Position numbers and translations under genes: made by a program
NCBI RefSeq assembly: GCF_019710745.1
Contig: NZ_JAHKJW010000053.1
Location: 1-47,671, forward strand
Origin: Streptomyces beigongshangae
Lineage (GTDB): Bacteria > Actinomycetota > Actinomycetes > Streptomycetales > Streptomycetaceae
DNA: 47,671 nucleotides
Direction of reading: 5' to 3'
Part shown: one piece after another, positions 17,479-24,935 of the stretch
Layout of the letters: the number at the start of each line of letters is the position of its first letter
Position numbering within the stretch: the first letter of the stretch is position 1
Notes under the pieces: generated by a model
Told to the model about the DNA's origin: nothing
Seen by the model: the letters and a program-made list of their open reading frames with translations, nothing else
Databases searched by the model: none

Positions 17479-20343
17479 TCAGGCGGACTCGAAGCTGACG
17501 GTGTGGGTCGTCTGCAGGAGCTGCTCGCGGTTCCTTATGCCCATCTTGCGGTAGACACGGGTCAGGTGCTGTTCCACGGTGCTGACGGTGATGAACAGCT
17601 TCTCGGCGATCTCGCGGTTGGCGTACCCCTGGGTGGCGAGGACGGCCACGCGCCGCTCCGACTCGCTCAGCCCCTCGAAGTCGTCCGGGCCGGCGTGGTC
17701 GCCGCCGCGGGAGCCCGCGCTCCGCTGCCGGGGGACGCTCTGGGACGTGGACGTCGGAAGCAGCGACTGGCAGAGGGACTCCGCCTGGCAGGCCTTGGCG
17801 AGCCGCCAGGCCCGCCGGGCGGTCGGCCGCGCCCGCTTGTCGCCCAGCCGCTGGTAGGCGCGGCTCAGGTCGGCCAGGACGGCGGCGGCCTCGTACCGCG
17901 CGCCGCAGGACTCCAGCAGCCGGAACGCGTCCCGCAGCACGGGCGGCTGCCGCGCGGTCGTCTGGGTCAGGGCCAGGGTGTGCAGGGCCATCCCGCGCGA
18001 ACGCGTGAGCCCGTCGTCCGGCCGGGCGAGCTGCTCCTCGACGAGCCGGACGGCCTTGTCCTTCTCGCCCAGCCGCAGCCACGCCTCGGCCTCGCCCAGC
18101 CGCCAGGGCGCCAGGGCGGGGGTGTCGAGGTTCCAGCGCCGCATCAGCCGGCCGCACTCCTGGAAGTCGCTGAGCGCCAGGTACGTGTTGCCGGTGGCGA
18201 GGTGGTGGCGGCCCCGCGCGTACAGGTAGTGCAGCCCCGGACGGGTGAGGAACAGCGCGGGCGGCGGCTCGGGTACCAGGTACTCGGCCGCCGCCCGGTG
18301 ATCGCCCCTGGCGGTGTGTGCCTCGATGAGTATGGCCAGCGCCAGCGCGCTGCTGACGTTCCACTTGGGCCCGGACAGCAGGTCGTAGGCCGACTCGGCC
18401 CGGCGCACCGCCTCGGCCAGCCGTCCGCGCCGCAGCGATATGAGCGCGCCGACGCACTCGCTCTGGGCCCGCCAGCCGGTGGTGTCGGAGTTCCCCGCGT
18501 CGGCGGCGAGGAGCTCGTACCACTTGTCGGCCGTGTCGGTCCGCTCCGCGTAGCACAGGGTCAGCAGTGCCTTCGGCAGGCTGCTGCGCTGGGAGAGCGG
18601 CCGGTTCCCGGCGCTCTGGAACACCTGGTCGGCCAGGCTCAGGGCGTATTCGTCGGCCCCCCGCTCCAGGACGAGGGAGAGGGCGTGCCGGGCGCGCATC
18701 TCGGAGTGGGACGTCGCCGGAGCGGCGGTGGACAGCAGCGGACGGCTCAGCCGGTCCAGCACCCCGGGGACCTCGGAGGCCATCAGCATCCGGGTTCCGT
18801 ACAGCGCGGTCGTCGTCCCCTCACCGCTGGTGTTGAGGTGGTCGACGATCTCCACGGCCTCGTCGAAGCTGAGGTGGAACAGCATGCCCTCGGCGATCCA
18901 CCACGCGTCGTCGCCCGTCAGCTTCCCCTTGAGTATGGGGTCCTTGAGGCCGAGGAAGTGCAGGGCGGAGTCGGCGGGGTTGAGCTGCCACTGGCCGTAC
19001 GCGTACTGCGACTTCACCGACAGGCGCTGCGACTCGTTCGACGAGCATTCGCGGGCCAGCTCCAGGTACCGGATCGCCTGCGGCAGCTCGCCCTCGTCCA
19101 GGGCCTGGCAGGCGGCGGCGCGCAGGACGGGCAGCACCCACTCCTCGTGCAGCGGGCCGATGCTGAGCAGGTGCGTGGCGACCGTCTGCGAGGGCGCCCC
19201 GTTGTCGTACAGCAGGCGGGCGGCCCGGTACCGCAGGTGCGTCACCTTGTTGTGGGGCATCTCGCCCAGGAGCGCCTGCAGCATGCCCGTCCGGCGCAGC
19301 CGGGAGACGTCCAGCGCGCCGATGCCGGAGAACAACCGGTCGTAGCGTTTCAGCAGCTCCGGGTCGATGTTGCTCAGGCGGCTCAGCAGGACGGGTGTGG
19401 ACGCGTCGCCCAGCAGCGCGAGGCACTGGGCGAGCCGCACCGCACGCGGTCCGAGCCGGTGCAGGTAGGCGAGGACCGCCTGGTGGAAGACGGGGCCGGC
19501 CGGCAGTTCCGTTAAGCCGGCCGGCCGCGCATCGGACTCGGTTCCCTCGGCGGACCTCGGCTCGGCGCCGGCCGCGGAGGCGGTGTGCAGCCGGTACTCC
19601 TCGACGAGCGCCTGGGCGAGCAGCGGATTTCCGCCGCTCTGCCGGTGGATCTCGACGACGACGCGGTCCGGCGGGGGGGACGGGAGCCGGCTCGTGGCCA
19701 GTTCCCTGATGCCCAGGGGGGAGAACGGTTCCAGGTGGAAGTGGCGGGCCGTCGTCCGGTACAGCAGGTCGTGCAGGATGGGCGGCGGCTGCTCGTCGAC
19801 GGAGACCCCGTGCGTGAACACCAGGGCCAGCGGCAGGTGACTCAGCCGCTGGGCCAGGTAGCGCAGGCAGAAGAGGGTGTCCGGGTCGGTGTGCTGGATG
19901 TCGTCGACGGTGATCACCACGGGCCGCCGGGCCGCGAGTTCGGCGATGATCCGGTGCGTCTGCCGGGCGACGGTCAGGGGGTCGTCCTGGGTCGCGGGCG
20001 GAGCGGGGGAGGTGGCCAGGCCGGTCGGTCTGCCGTGGCGGGCGGTGCCCCCGTCCCCGGCGCACGCTTCCTCGGGCGCGTTGAACCGGGCGGTGATCGA
20101 GTGCATGAGCTGGGCGAGCGCGCTGTAAGGGACGTGGCGCTCGTTGGGCGAACTCACCACGCCGAGCACCATGGCACCCGCCGAGGAGGCCCGCTCCGTC
20201 AGGGCGTCGAGCACCGTTGTCTTGCCCACCGCGGTCGAACCGCTGATGGTGGCGATCCCACCGCTGCCGCGGGACAACTGGATCAGTAGGTCGTTCAGCT
20301 GTTCAATCAGCTTGCTGCGCTCCCGTAGCACTTCCCGGAACAC
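17479..20343 (-). CDS. LuxR-family regulator of the LAL (large ATP-binding) type
   Basis: A cluster-situated transcriptional activator of the PikD/MalT-like LAL family, 954 residues from the GTG at 20343, within the usual family size. A Walker A motif, GSTAVGKT, lies at residues 35-42, and a Walker B-like VVITVDDIQ follows further on. The middle is helical repeat-like, and the C-terminus has a LuxR helix-turn-helix (SERRVAVLATQGYANREIAEKLF). An in-frame TTA codon at 19513-19515 (Leu277) predicts dependence on the bldA tRNA. The open frame extends to a GTG at 20496, but the extra 51 codons use many A/T-ending codons and look non-coding, so the later start is preferred; GTG 20331 is also possible. 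It probably activates the PKS gene downstream. Confidence 0.88.
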   Translation of the reverse strand: MFREVLRERSKLIEQLNDLLIQLSRGSGGIATISGSTAVGKTTVLDALTERASSAGAMVLGVVSSPNERHVPYSALAQLMHSITARFNAPEEACAGDGGTARHGRPTGLATSPAPPATQDDPLTVARQTHRIIAELAARRPVVITVDDIQHTDPDTLFCLRYLAQRLSHLPLALVFTHGVSVDEQPPPILHDLLYRTTARHFHLEPFSPLGIRELATSRLPSPPPDRVVVEIHRQSGGNPLLAQALVEEYRLHTASAAGAEPRSAEGTESDARPAGLTELPAGPVFHQAVLAYLHRLGPRAVRLAQCLALLGDASTPVLLSRLSNIDPELLKRYDRLFSGIGALDVSRLRRTGMLQALLGEMPHNKVTHLRYRAARLLYDNGAPSQTVATHLLSIGPLHEEWVLPVLRAAACQALDEGELPQAIRYLELARECSSNESQRLSVKSQYAYGQWQLNPADSALHFLGLKDPILKGKLTGDDAWWIAEGMLFHLSFDEAVEIVDHLNTSGEGTTTALYGTRMLMASEVPGVLDRLSRPLLSTAAPATSHSEMRARHALSLVLERGADEYALSLADQVFQSAGNRPLSQRSSLPKALLTLCYAERTDTADKWYELLAADAGNSDTTGWRAQSECVGALISLRRGRLAEAVRRAESAYDLLSGPKWNVSSALALAILIEAHTARGDHRAAAEYLVPEPPPALFLTRPGLHYLYARGRHHLATGNTYLALSDFQECGRLMRRWNLDTPALAPWRLGEAEAWLRLGEKDKAVRLVEEQLARPDDGLTRSRGMALHTLALTQTTARQPPVLRDAFRLLESCGARYEAAAVLADLSRAYQRLGDKRARPTARRAWRLAKACQAESLCQSLLPTSTSQSVPRQRSAGSRGGDHAGPDDFEGLSESERRVAVLATQGYANREIAEKLFITVSTVEQHLTRVYRKMGIRNREQLLQTTHTVSFESA

Positions 20344-20414
20344 CCCCGTTGATCTTTGAGCACGGCGCGCGACCGCTCCCAGCAGGGCCGGAAGCGGAAG
20401 CGCTGCAAGTTTGT

Positions 20415-20435
20415 GACATTCCTCAAGGCAATGTC
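20415..20435. promoter_or_regulatory. imperfect palindrome upstream of the LAL gene
   Basis: GACATTCCT-CA-AGG-C-AATGTC forms arms of 9 bases with one extra base in the right arm. It lies 72-92 bases upstream of the preferred LAL start and would fall inside the protein if the longest open frame were used. It is a possible operator or autoregulation site; no known consensus was matched. Confidence 0.35.
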
Positions 20436-20496
20436 CAGCGGCGAAATATTTGGCGCGGCGCGGTGGGTGACACGGTGCTATGCGCAACCGCTTCAC

Positions 20497-21161
20497 CTCT
20501 CTGAACTGTGCTTTCGTCGGCGACGGGACGTTATTGACCCGTCAGTAGGGCTGCTCGGCGTGGCTGGATCTTTCCGAAAATGAGCCAATAGGGAGCTGTC
20601 CTTTGTCTTTTTTTGCCCGTGCTAAGAGGAAGGTTACTTTCCGGTTCCTGGGCGGGCCTTTCCGGTGACCGGCCGGACGGTCCTCAGGACGGCGTTAGCG
20701 GTCGCTTCTCTTTCGGAATGCGGAGCGGGATGCGGCGCCCGGGTGCCGGGGACGGGCGTTTTCGCCGGAGGTTCTGCGGCACACGGCATCCGCGCGGACC
20801 GCATTGCGCGAAGCCGCTCGCGTGATCCACTTTGCAACAGCATTCCCGGCGCGGGCCGGCGGGCCCGGGACGCCGGCCGATGCCCGTGTGACGGGCAGGA
20901 GGCCGCCGGGAGAAAAGCAGGACACCGCTCATTGAAAGTCCGCCGGGCACGGGGGCGCGCACCGCACCGTCACCGCGGGCCCTCCGGCCCGCTTCGAGGA
21001 TTGGCGAATTTCCTTCGTCTGCATCGCACGGCCACTGCCGAACGACGTCAATCGTTCACGTAGTCCTTACATGCGGGCAGCACAATGGAAGTCCGGCGGC
21101 CGCCGCGTGCGGGCACATGCCGAAAGACCGGGCCCGCCGACAACCGGAACGGCCGCGGCGG
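20497..21161. other. intergenic region with no supported gene
   Basis: These 665 bases lie between the LAL regulator and the mutase-like gene, both on the minus strand. The first part is less GC-rich than the surroundings (a T-run near 20608-20616), as expected of a promoter region. Short open frames on both strands lack ribosome binding sites and recognisable protein. Two AATAGGG/AGTAGGG-like words occur near 20543 and 20587. Nothing else was recognised. Confidence 0.6.
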
Positions 21162-22523
21162 TCAGGTCCCGTCGCGTGGCACACGGGTGCCCCACACCCC
21201 GTGCAGGGCGTCGCGGACCTCGCCCACCGTGGCGCCGGCCGCGAGGGCGTCCTTCATCGGGTACAGCACGTTGCCGGTGCCCGCGGCGGCCTTCTGCATT
21301 CCGGTGAGGGCCGCACCCACCCGCTCGTGGCAGCGCCAGGCCCGTAATTTCGCGGTCCGCTCGGCCCGGCGGGTCCCGGCGTCCGGATCCGTGCACAGGA
21401 ACACATGAGGTTCTCCGCCGTGTCCCTCTCCGCCGTGTCCCTCTCCACCGAGGGGCGCGCGATCGGCACCCGCCCCGGCACGTCCGCCGGCACCGGCCTG
21501 CCGGGTGGTCCGGTGGGCCGAGCGCTCCATCTCACCCCGCTGGAAGCCGGCTTCGACGGCGCCGGCCGCCCCGCCCAGCTCCTCGACCCTGGCCAGCAGC
21601 TCCCCGATCGCCGCCCCGACATCACCGGTCGCCTCCCGCGCCGGCCGACGCCGCGGGGCGGGCGGCCCTCCGGCGGCCGCCCGCGGGTGGCGCAGCACCA
21701 GCGACGCGGGGCCCCGCGCCCCGAACTCCTCGCGCATCACCCGCGCCCAGATCCGCTGTGCCGCCCGGAACGCGGCGCTCTCCCCCGCGGAGGAGGCGCG
21801 CGCTGCGAAGAGGAACGACAGCCGCGGCGCGACGTCGTCCACGTCCCACCCGGCCGACACCGCGGCACGCACGTACTCGATGCCGTCGGCCAGCATGAAG
21901 GCGGCCTCCTGCGCGGCCGAAGCGCCCGCCTCGGCCATGCGGTGGCCCGAGAGGGAGAGGGCGCTCCACCCGGGCATCTCGGCCCGGCAGTACTCGAGGA
22001 TGTCCGTGACCAGCCGCAGGGAGGACCTCGGCGGGAAGGTGCAGGTGCCTTGGGCGAGGTACTCCTCGCACACGTCCCTGCGGATCGTCCCGGCCAGCCG
22101 CCGGGCGGGCACGCCCTGTTCCTCGCCCGCCAGCTGGTACAGCAGCAGGAGCGGCGCGGCCGACGCGTGGGCCGTCATCGACGTCGACACCCGGTCCAGC
22201 GGGATACCGGCGAACAGCACCCGCATGTCGTCCAGGGAGTCGACGGTCACCCCTGCCCCGCCGGTCTCGTCCGGGGCGACCGGCGCGTCGGAGTCGTGCC
22301 CGGTCCGGGCGGGCGGGTCGAAGGTGACCGACAGCGTTGTCGCGCCGCCGTCGAACAGCCGCCGGTAGCGGGCGTTGGACTCCGGCGCCGTACCGAAACC
22401 GGTGCACCGCCCGGCCGTCCAGGGCCGTCCGGCGTACAACGACGGATGCGCACCCGGCGGAGAGGGGGCCGCCTTCGGCTGCTCCAGCCCGACGGGCGGA
22501 CCGGGCTGCGTTCCAGGCACCAC
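21162..22523 (-). CDS. shortened methylmalonyl-CoA mutase-like protein, probably not a working mutase
   Basis: The 453 residues resemble the large catalytic chain of acyl-CoA mutases: GRPWTAGRCTGFGTAPESN, then IPLDRVSTSMTAHASAAPLLLLY and SLSGHRMAEAG, and a normal C-terminal tail (AAAGTGNVLYPMKDAL). The family is usually over 500 residues. The N-terminal region is missing, and about 90 residues are lost after LRHPRAAAG, where substrate-contacting segments normally lie. The catalytic Tyr of QYAGF is Cys here, and SGYH has become SGHR. A good GGAAGGAG site precedes GTG 22523. A TTA codon lies at 21345-21347. It could be a decaying extender-supply gene or a repurposed homologue; activity is doubtful. 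Confidence 0.75.
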   Translation of the reverse strand: MVPGTQPGPPVGLEQPKAAPSPPGAHPSLYAGRPWTAGRCTGFGTAPESNARYRRLFDGGATTLSVTFDPPARTGHDSDAPVAPDETGGAGVTVDSLDDMRVLFAGIPLDRVSTSMTAHASAAPLLLLYQLAGEEQGVPARRLAGTIRRDVCEEYLAQGTCTFPPRSSLRLVTDILEYCRAEMPGWSALSLSGHRMAEAGASAAQEAAFMLADGIEYVRAAVSAGWDVDDVAPRLSFLFAARASSAGESAAFRAAQRIWARVMREEFGARGPASLVLRHPRAAAGGPPAPRRRPAREATGDVGAAIGELLARVEELGGAAGAVEAGFQRGEMERSAHRTTRQAGAGGRAGAGADRAPLGGEGHGGEGHGGEPHVFLCTDPDAGTRRAERTAKLRAWRCHERVGAALTGMQKAAAGTGNVLYPMKDALAAGATVGEVRDALHGVWGTRVPRDGT

Positions 22524-22597
22524 GCAAGGCTCCTTCCGTCGCGGCTTCCGTCGCGGCCGGACCCGCGCGTACGGCGGGGCGCACAGGTGTGCTCGTG

Positions 22598-22611
22598 CCG
22601 GTGATCACCGG
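22598..22611. promoter_or_regulatory. 14-bp perfect palindrome upstream of the mutase-like gene
   Basis: CCGGTGATCACCGG is fully self-complementary and lies 75-88 bases upstream of the GTG start at 22523. Its position suits a repressor operator over the promoter. No regulator family is assigned. The rest of the 330-base gap to the kinase gene holds only the GGCGGT repeat. Confidence 0.4.
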
Positions 22612-22803
22612 GCCGGACTTCAGGATGGAGAGGCGGCGACATCGGTGTCAATGCCTGGCGGTCCTTCCTGTGGAACCCATGGAGGATCGAGAGCAAGCGG
22701 GTCATATCGGTAGGGGTCGGCAGGGGTTGCCCCCGGCACCCACCGTCCTGCCGGACCGCCGCCGCGGACGCCCGGCCGGTCGGCCGGTGCGGTGGCGGCC
22801 ACG

Positions 22804-22827
22804 GGCGGTGGCGGTGGCGGTGGCGGT
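22804..22827. repeat. (GGCGGT)4 microsatellite
   Basis: Four exact hexamer copies followed by GGT lie just downstream of the kinase stop codon. The G-rich strand has repeated GG runs that could fold as a two-tier quadruplex. It is likely to vary in copy number between strains. Confidence 0.7.
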
Positions 22828-22853
22828 GGTCGCTGACGACGCCGCCGGACCGG

Positions 22854-24353
22854 TCAGCGTTCCGCGGCCGTCCTGCCGTTCTCCCCGTTGTTTCCGTTGC
22901 TCCCGTTGCTCCCGCTGTTCCCGTTCTGGCCCTTGTCCTTGTCGCTGTCCTTGTTCTTCACCTTCTCGGCCTTCTTCGCCAGGCCGGGCGGCTGACGCGG
23001 CGTCTTGGTCGTCGTGCCCTCCTGCGCCACCGCGGCGGGCGCGGCCGTGCCGTCCGGCGTGACGGGTGCCTCCGGGGCCGTGTCGACGGCGGACCGGCGG
23101 TCCGGGGCGGCGGCGGAGGGGCGGACGCTGTACGCGGATGCGGCACCGGAGGACGTACCGGGAGAGGCACTGCTGCGGTCCGGGGACGGCACGGCCCCGG
23201 AGGCGGAGCCCTCCTCCTGTCGCGCCGCGCCGTCGGAGGGGTCCGCCTCCGGGGCCGGGGCCGTGGAGGCCCGGGTCGCGCTCGGCCCGTCGTCCTGCGG
23301 CCGGGAGCCGTCGCTGACGCCGAAGGCGGTGACCACGACGGCGGCGAGCGCGGCGGTCGCGCCGACGGCGAGGACACGGCCCCGGCCCGGCGCGGCACCG
23401 GAGGTCTCCTCACGCAGGCGGACGGGGGGCAGCGGCTTCATATGGGTGCGGTCGACGGTCTCCAGCGCCTCGTGGTGGGCGACGAGGCTCGTGGCGAGCT
23501 CCGGCGGGACGGCCGCCGGGCGGACCGTGCCGGCCGACGCCGCCAGCAGACGGGCGCAGTCGTGGGCCGTCGGCCGGGTCTGCTCGTCCAGCGCCGTCAT
23601 GTCCCGCAGCAGGTCCGCCAGTTGTTCCGGCAGGGAGGAGGGCAGGACGGGCTGCCGGTGCAGCCGCGCGATCGCGGCTTCGAGGGGACCGCCGTCGTAC
23701 TCCAGCCTGCCCGTGAGGCATTCCAGGAGCACCAGGCCGAGGGCGTAGACGTCGGCGGGCCGGCCGACGGGCTGACCCAGGACCTGCTCGGGGGAGAGGT
23801 AGGCGGCGGTACCGACGAGTGTGCCGGTGGCGGTGCGGGTGGTGGCGTCGAGCAGCCGGGAGATGCCGAAGTCGGTCAGGTAGGGGCGGAGGGCGGCGTC
23901 CAGGAGGATGTTGGACGGTTTGACGTCCCGGTGGACGATGCCCGCGTCGTGCGCGTGGGCCAGCGCCCGGGCGAGGTCGGCGCCGAGCGCGGCCGTCGCT
24001 CCGGGGGACAGCGGCCCGGCGGCGATGAGGTTCTTCAGCGTGCTGCCTTCGACCAGCTGCATGACCAGGAAGGCACGGCCGTCGTGCTGTCCGGCGTCGT
24101 AGGCGGTGACGAGCCCGGGATGGTGCAGCCGGGCCAGGATCACCGCTTCGCCGTGCAGGTCCTCCCCGGCCCCGAAGCCGGTGTCGGGCCGGAAGACCTT
24201 GACCGCCACGGGGCGTCGCAACTTGAGGTCGAAACCTCGGTGGACCTCCGCGGCGCCGCCCGAACCGAGCAGGCCGTCCAGCCGGTACCGGCCGCTCAGT
24301 ATCTCTGCGGAAGACCGGCCGGCCATGGCTCTGGCCGACTCACGAAGCCTCAT
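22854..24353 (-). CDS. membrane-anchored Ser/Thr protein kinase
   Basis: A Hanks-type (PknB-like) kinase of 499 residues. The glycine loop is at 27-34 (GLLGSGGA), ATP-binding Lys at 52, HRDVKPSN at 141-148, DFG at 161-163 and SPE (for APE) at 187-189. One transmembrane helix lies near 326-346 (AVGATAALAAVVVTAFGV), placing about 150 residues outside the cell. That part has no PASTA repeats; it is Ser/Pro/Ala-rich, then Lys-rich, and ends in an Asn/Gly run near 470-490. ATG 24353 has GGGAGAGG immediately upstream and is preferred to the 43-codon longer frame. Substrate unknown; it may signal to nearby regulators, but that is only inference. Confidence 0.93.
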   Translation of the reverse strand: MRLRESARAMAGRSSAEILSGRYRLDGLLGSGGAAEVHRGFDLKLRRPVAVKVFRPDTGFGAGEDLHGEAVILARLHHPGLVTAYDAGQHDGRAFLVMQLVEGSTLKNLIAAGPLSPGATAALGADLARALAHAHDAGIVHRDVKPSNILLDAALRPYLTDFGISRLLDATTRTATGTLVGTAAYLSPEQVLGQPVGRPADVYALGLVLLECLTGRLEYDGGPLEAAIARLHRQPVLPSSLPEQLADLLRDMTALDEQTRPTAHDCARLLAASAGTVRPAAVPPELATSLVAHHEALETVDRTHMKPLPPVRLREETSGAAPGRGRVLAVGATAALAAVVVTAFGVSDGSRPQDDGPSATRASTAPAPEADPSDGAARQEEGSASGAVPSPDRSSASPGTSSGAASAYSVRPSAAAPDRRSAVDTAPEAPVTPDGTAAPAAVAQEGTTTKTPRQPPGLAKKAEKVKNKDSDKDKGQNGNSGSNGSNGNNGENGRTAAER

Positions 24354-24372
24354 TACCTCTCCCACCGCATCT

Positions 24373-24386
24373 AGGGACTGGTCCCT
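24373..24386. promoter_or_regulatory. AGGGAC-N2-GTCCCT inverted repeat before the kinase gene
   Basis: Six-base arms flank TG, 20 bases upstream of the kinase start. With its flanks (CTAGGGA...TCCCTCTG) it resembles a PAS-LuxR box, CTVGGGAWWTCCCBAG, but with a longer centre. It is a possible operator for the kinase promoter. Confidence 0.35.
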
Positions 24387-24694
24387 CTGGTGAGTCGTGG
24401 TCGACCACCGCGGGCCCGGGTACCCACGAGGAACCGGAGTACCCCACCCTTCGGACCGACGGACCAGGCCCGCGTCCGGCACCTGACCCTAACCCTGCCG
24501 GGACCATCGTCCGCGCGCGGTGCCCTGTGGCCGTCCCGGCGGTGGCCGGGGGCCGACGGGAACCGCATCCGCGCGTGAACGCCCGGCGTGACGGTGTGAC
24601 AACTCCAGCCGTGACCGCCGCGACTGCCGTGACTGTCGCGCACCCGGCGTCGGCGGAGCGGTGGCGCCGGCGGGCTCGGACAGGTGGCCGGGCA

Positions 24695-24724
24695 AACAAA
24701 AAGGCAAGGAGACCTCTCCTTGCC
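24695..24724 (-). terminator. intrinsic terminator facing away from rph
   Basis: GGCAAGGAGA and its exact complement TCTCCTTGCC are separated by CC (24703-24724). Read on the minus strand the hairpin is followed at once by TTTTTGTTT, the classic intrinsic terminator layout, unusual for this GC-rich genome. No minus-strand gene ends here: upstream in that direction is only the promoter region of rph. It may stop antisense transcription arising at the rph promoter before it reaches the kinase gene. Confidence 0.7.
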
Positions 24725-24748
24725 GCTCTCAAGGTATAGCGCACCGGG

Positions 24749-24765
24749 GGGCTTGCGGCAAGCCC
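24749..24765. promoter_or_regulatory. rifamycin-associated element (RAE) upstream of rph
   Basis: GGGCTTGCGGCAAGCCC is a perfect 17-bp inverted repeat with a single central base, and it matches the RAE known upstream of rifamycin-inducible rph, helR and related genes in actinomycetes. It lies 171 bases before the rph start codon. The match is from memory of the family motif; inducibility here is inferred. Confidence 0.8.
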
Positions 24766-24935
24766 TGGGTCGTGGCGCAGAATCGGCGGCCGAGGCCACG
24801 ACCAGCGGAAACGGGGTATCACGTGCGGGTGTTGCTGTCGGTGTGCGAAGGGTGCGACGGCGCCGGACCGGTGGCGGGACCGCCCCGGCCGGTCTGTGCC
24901 GTGCGGCGGAGGGCAGCGACTTCGGAGGTGCCGCG

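Noticed and set aside
20665..21063. 132-codon plus-strand frame between the LAL and mutase-like genes
   Set aside because: No ribosome binding site, Arg/Gly-rich composition without domains, and it lies across an apparent promoter region.
24684..24935. 84-codon N-terminal extension of rph
   Set aside because: It would run through the RAE palindrome and part of the terminator hairpin, whereas ATG 24936 has GGAGG at proper spacing and starts just before the conserved domain.
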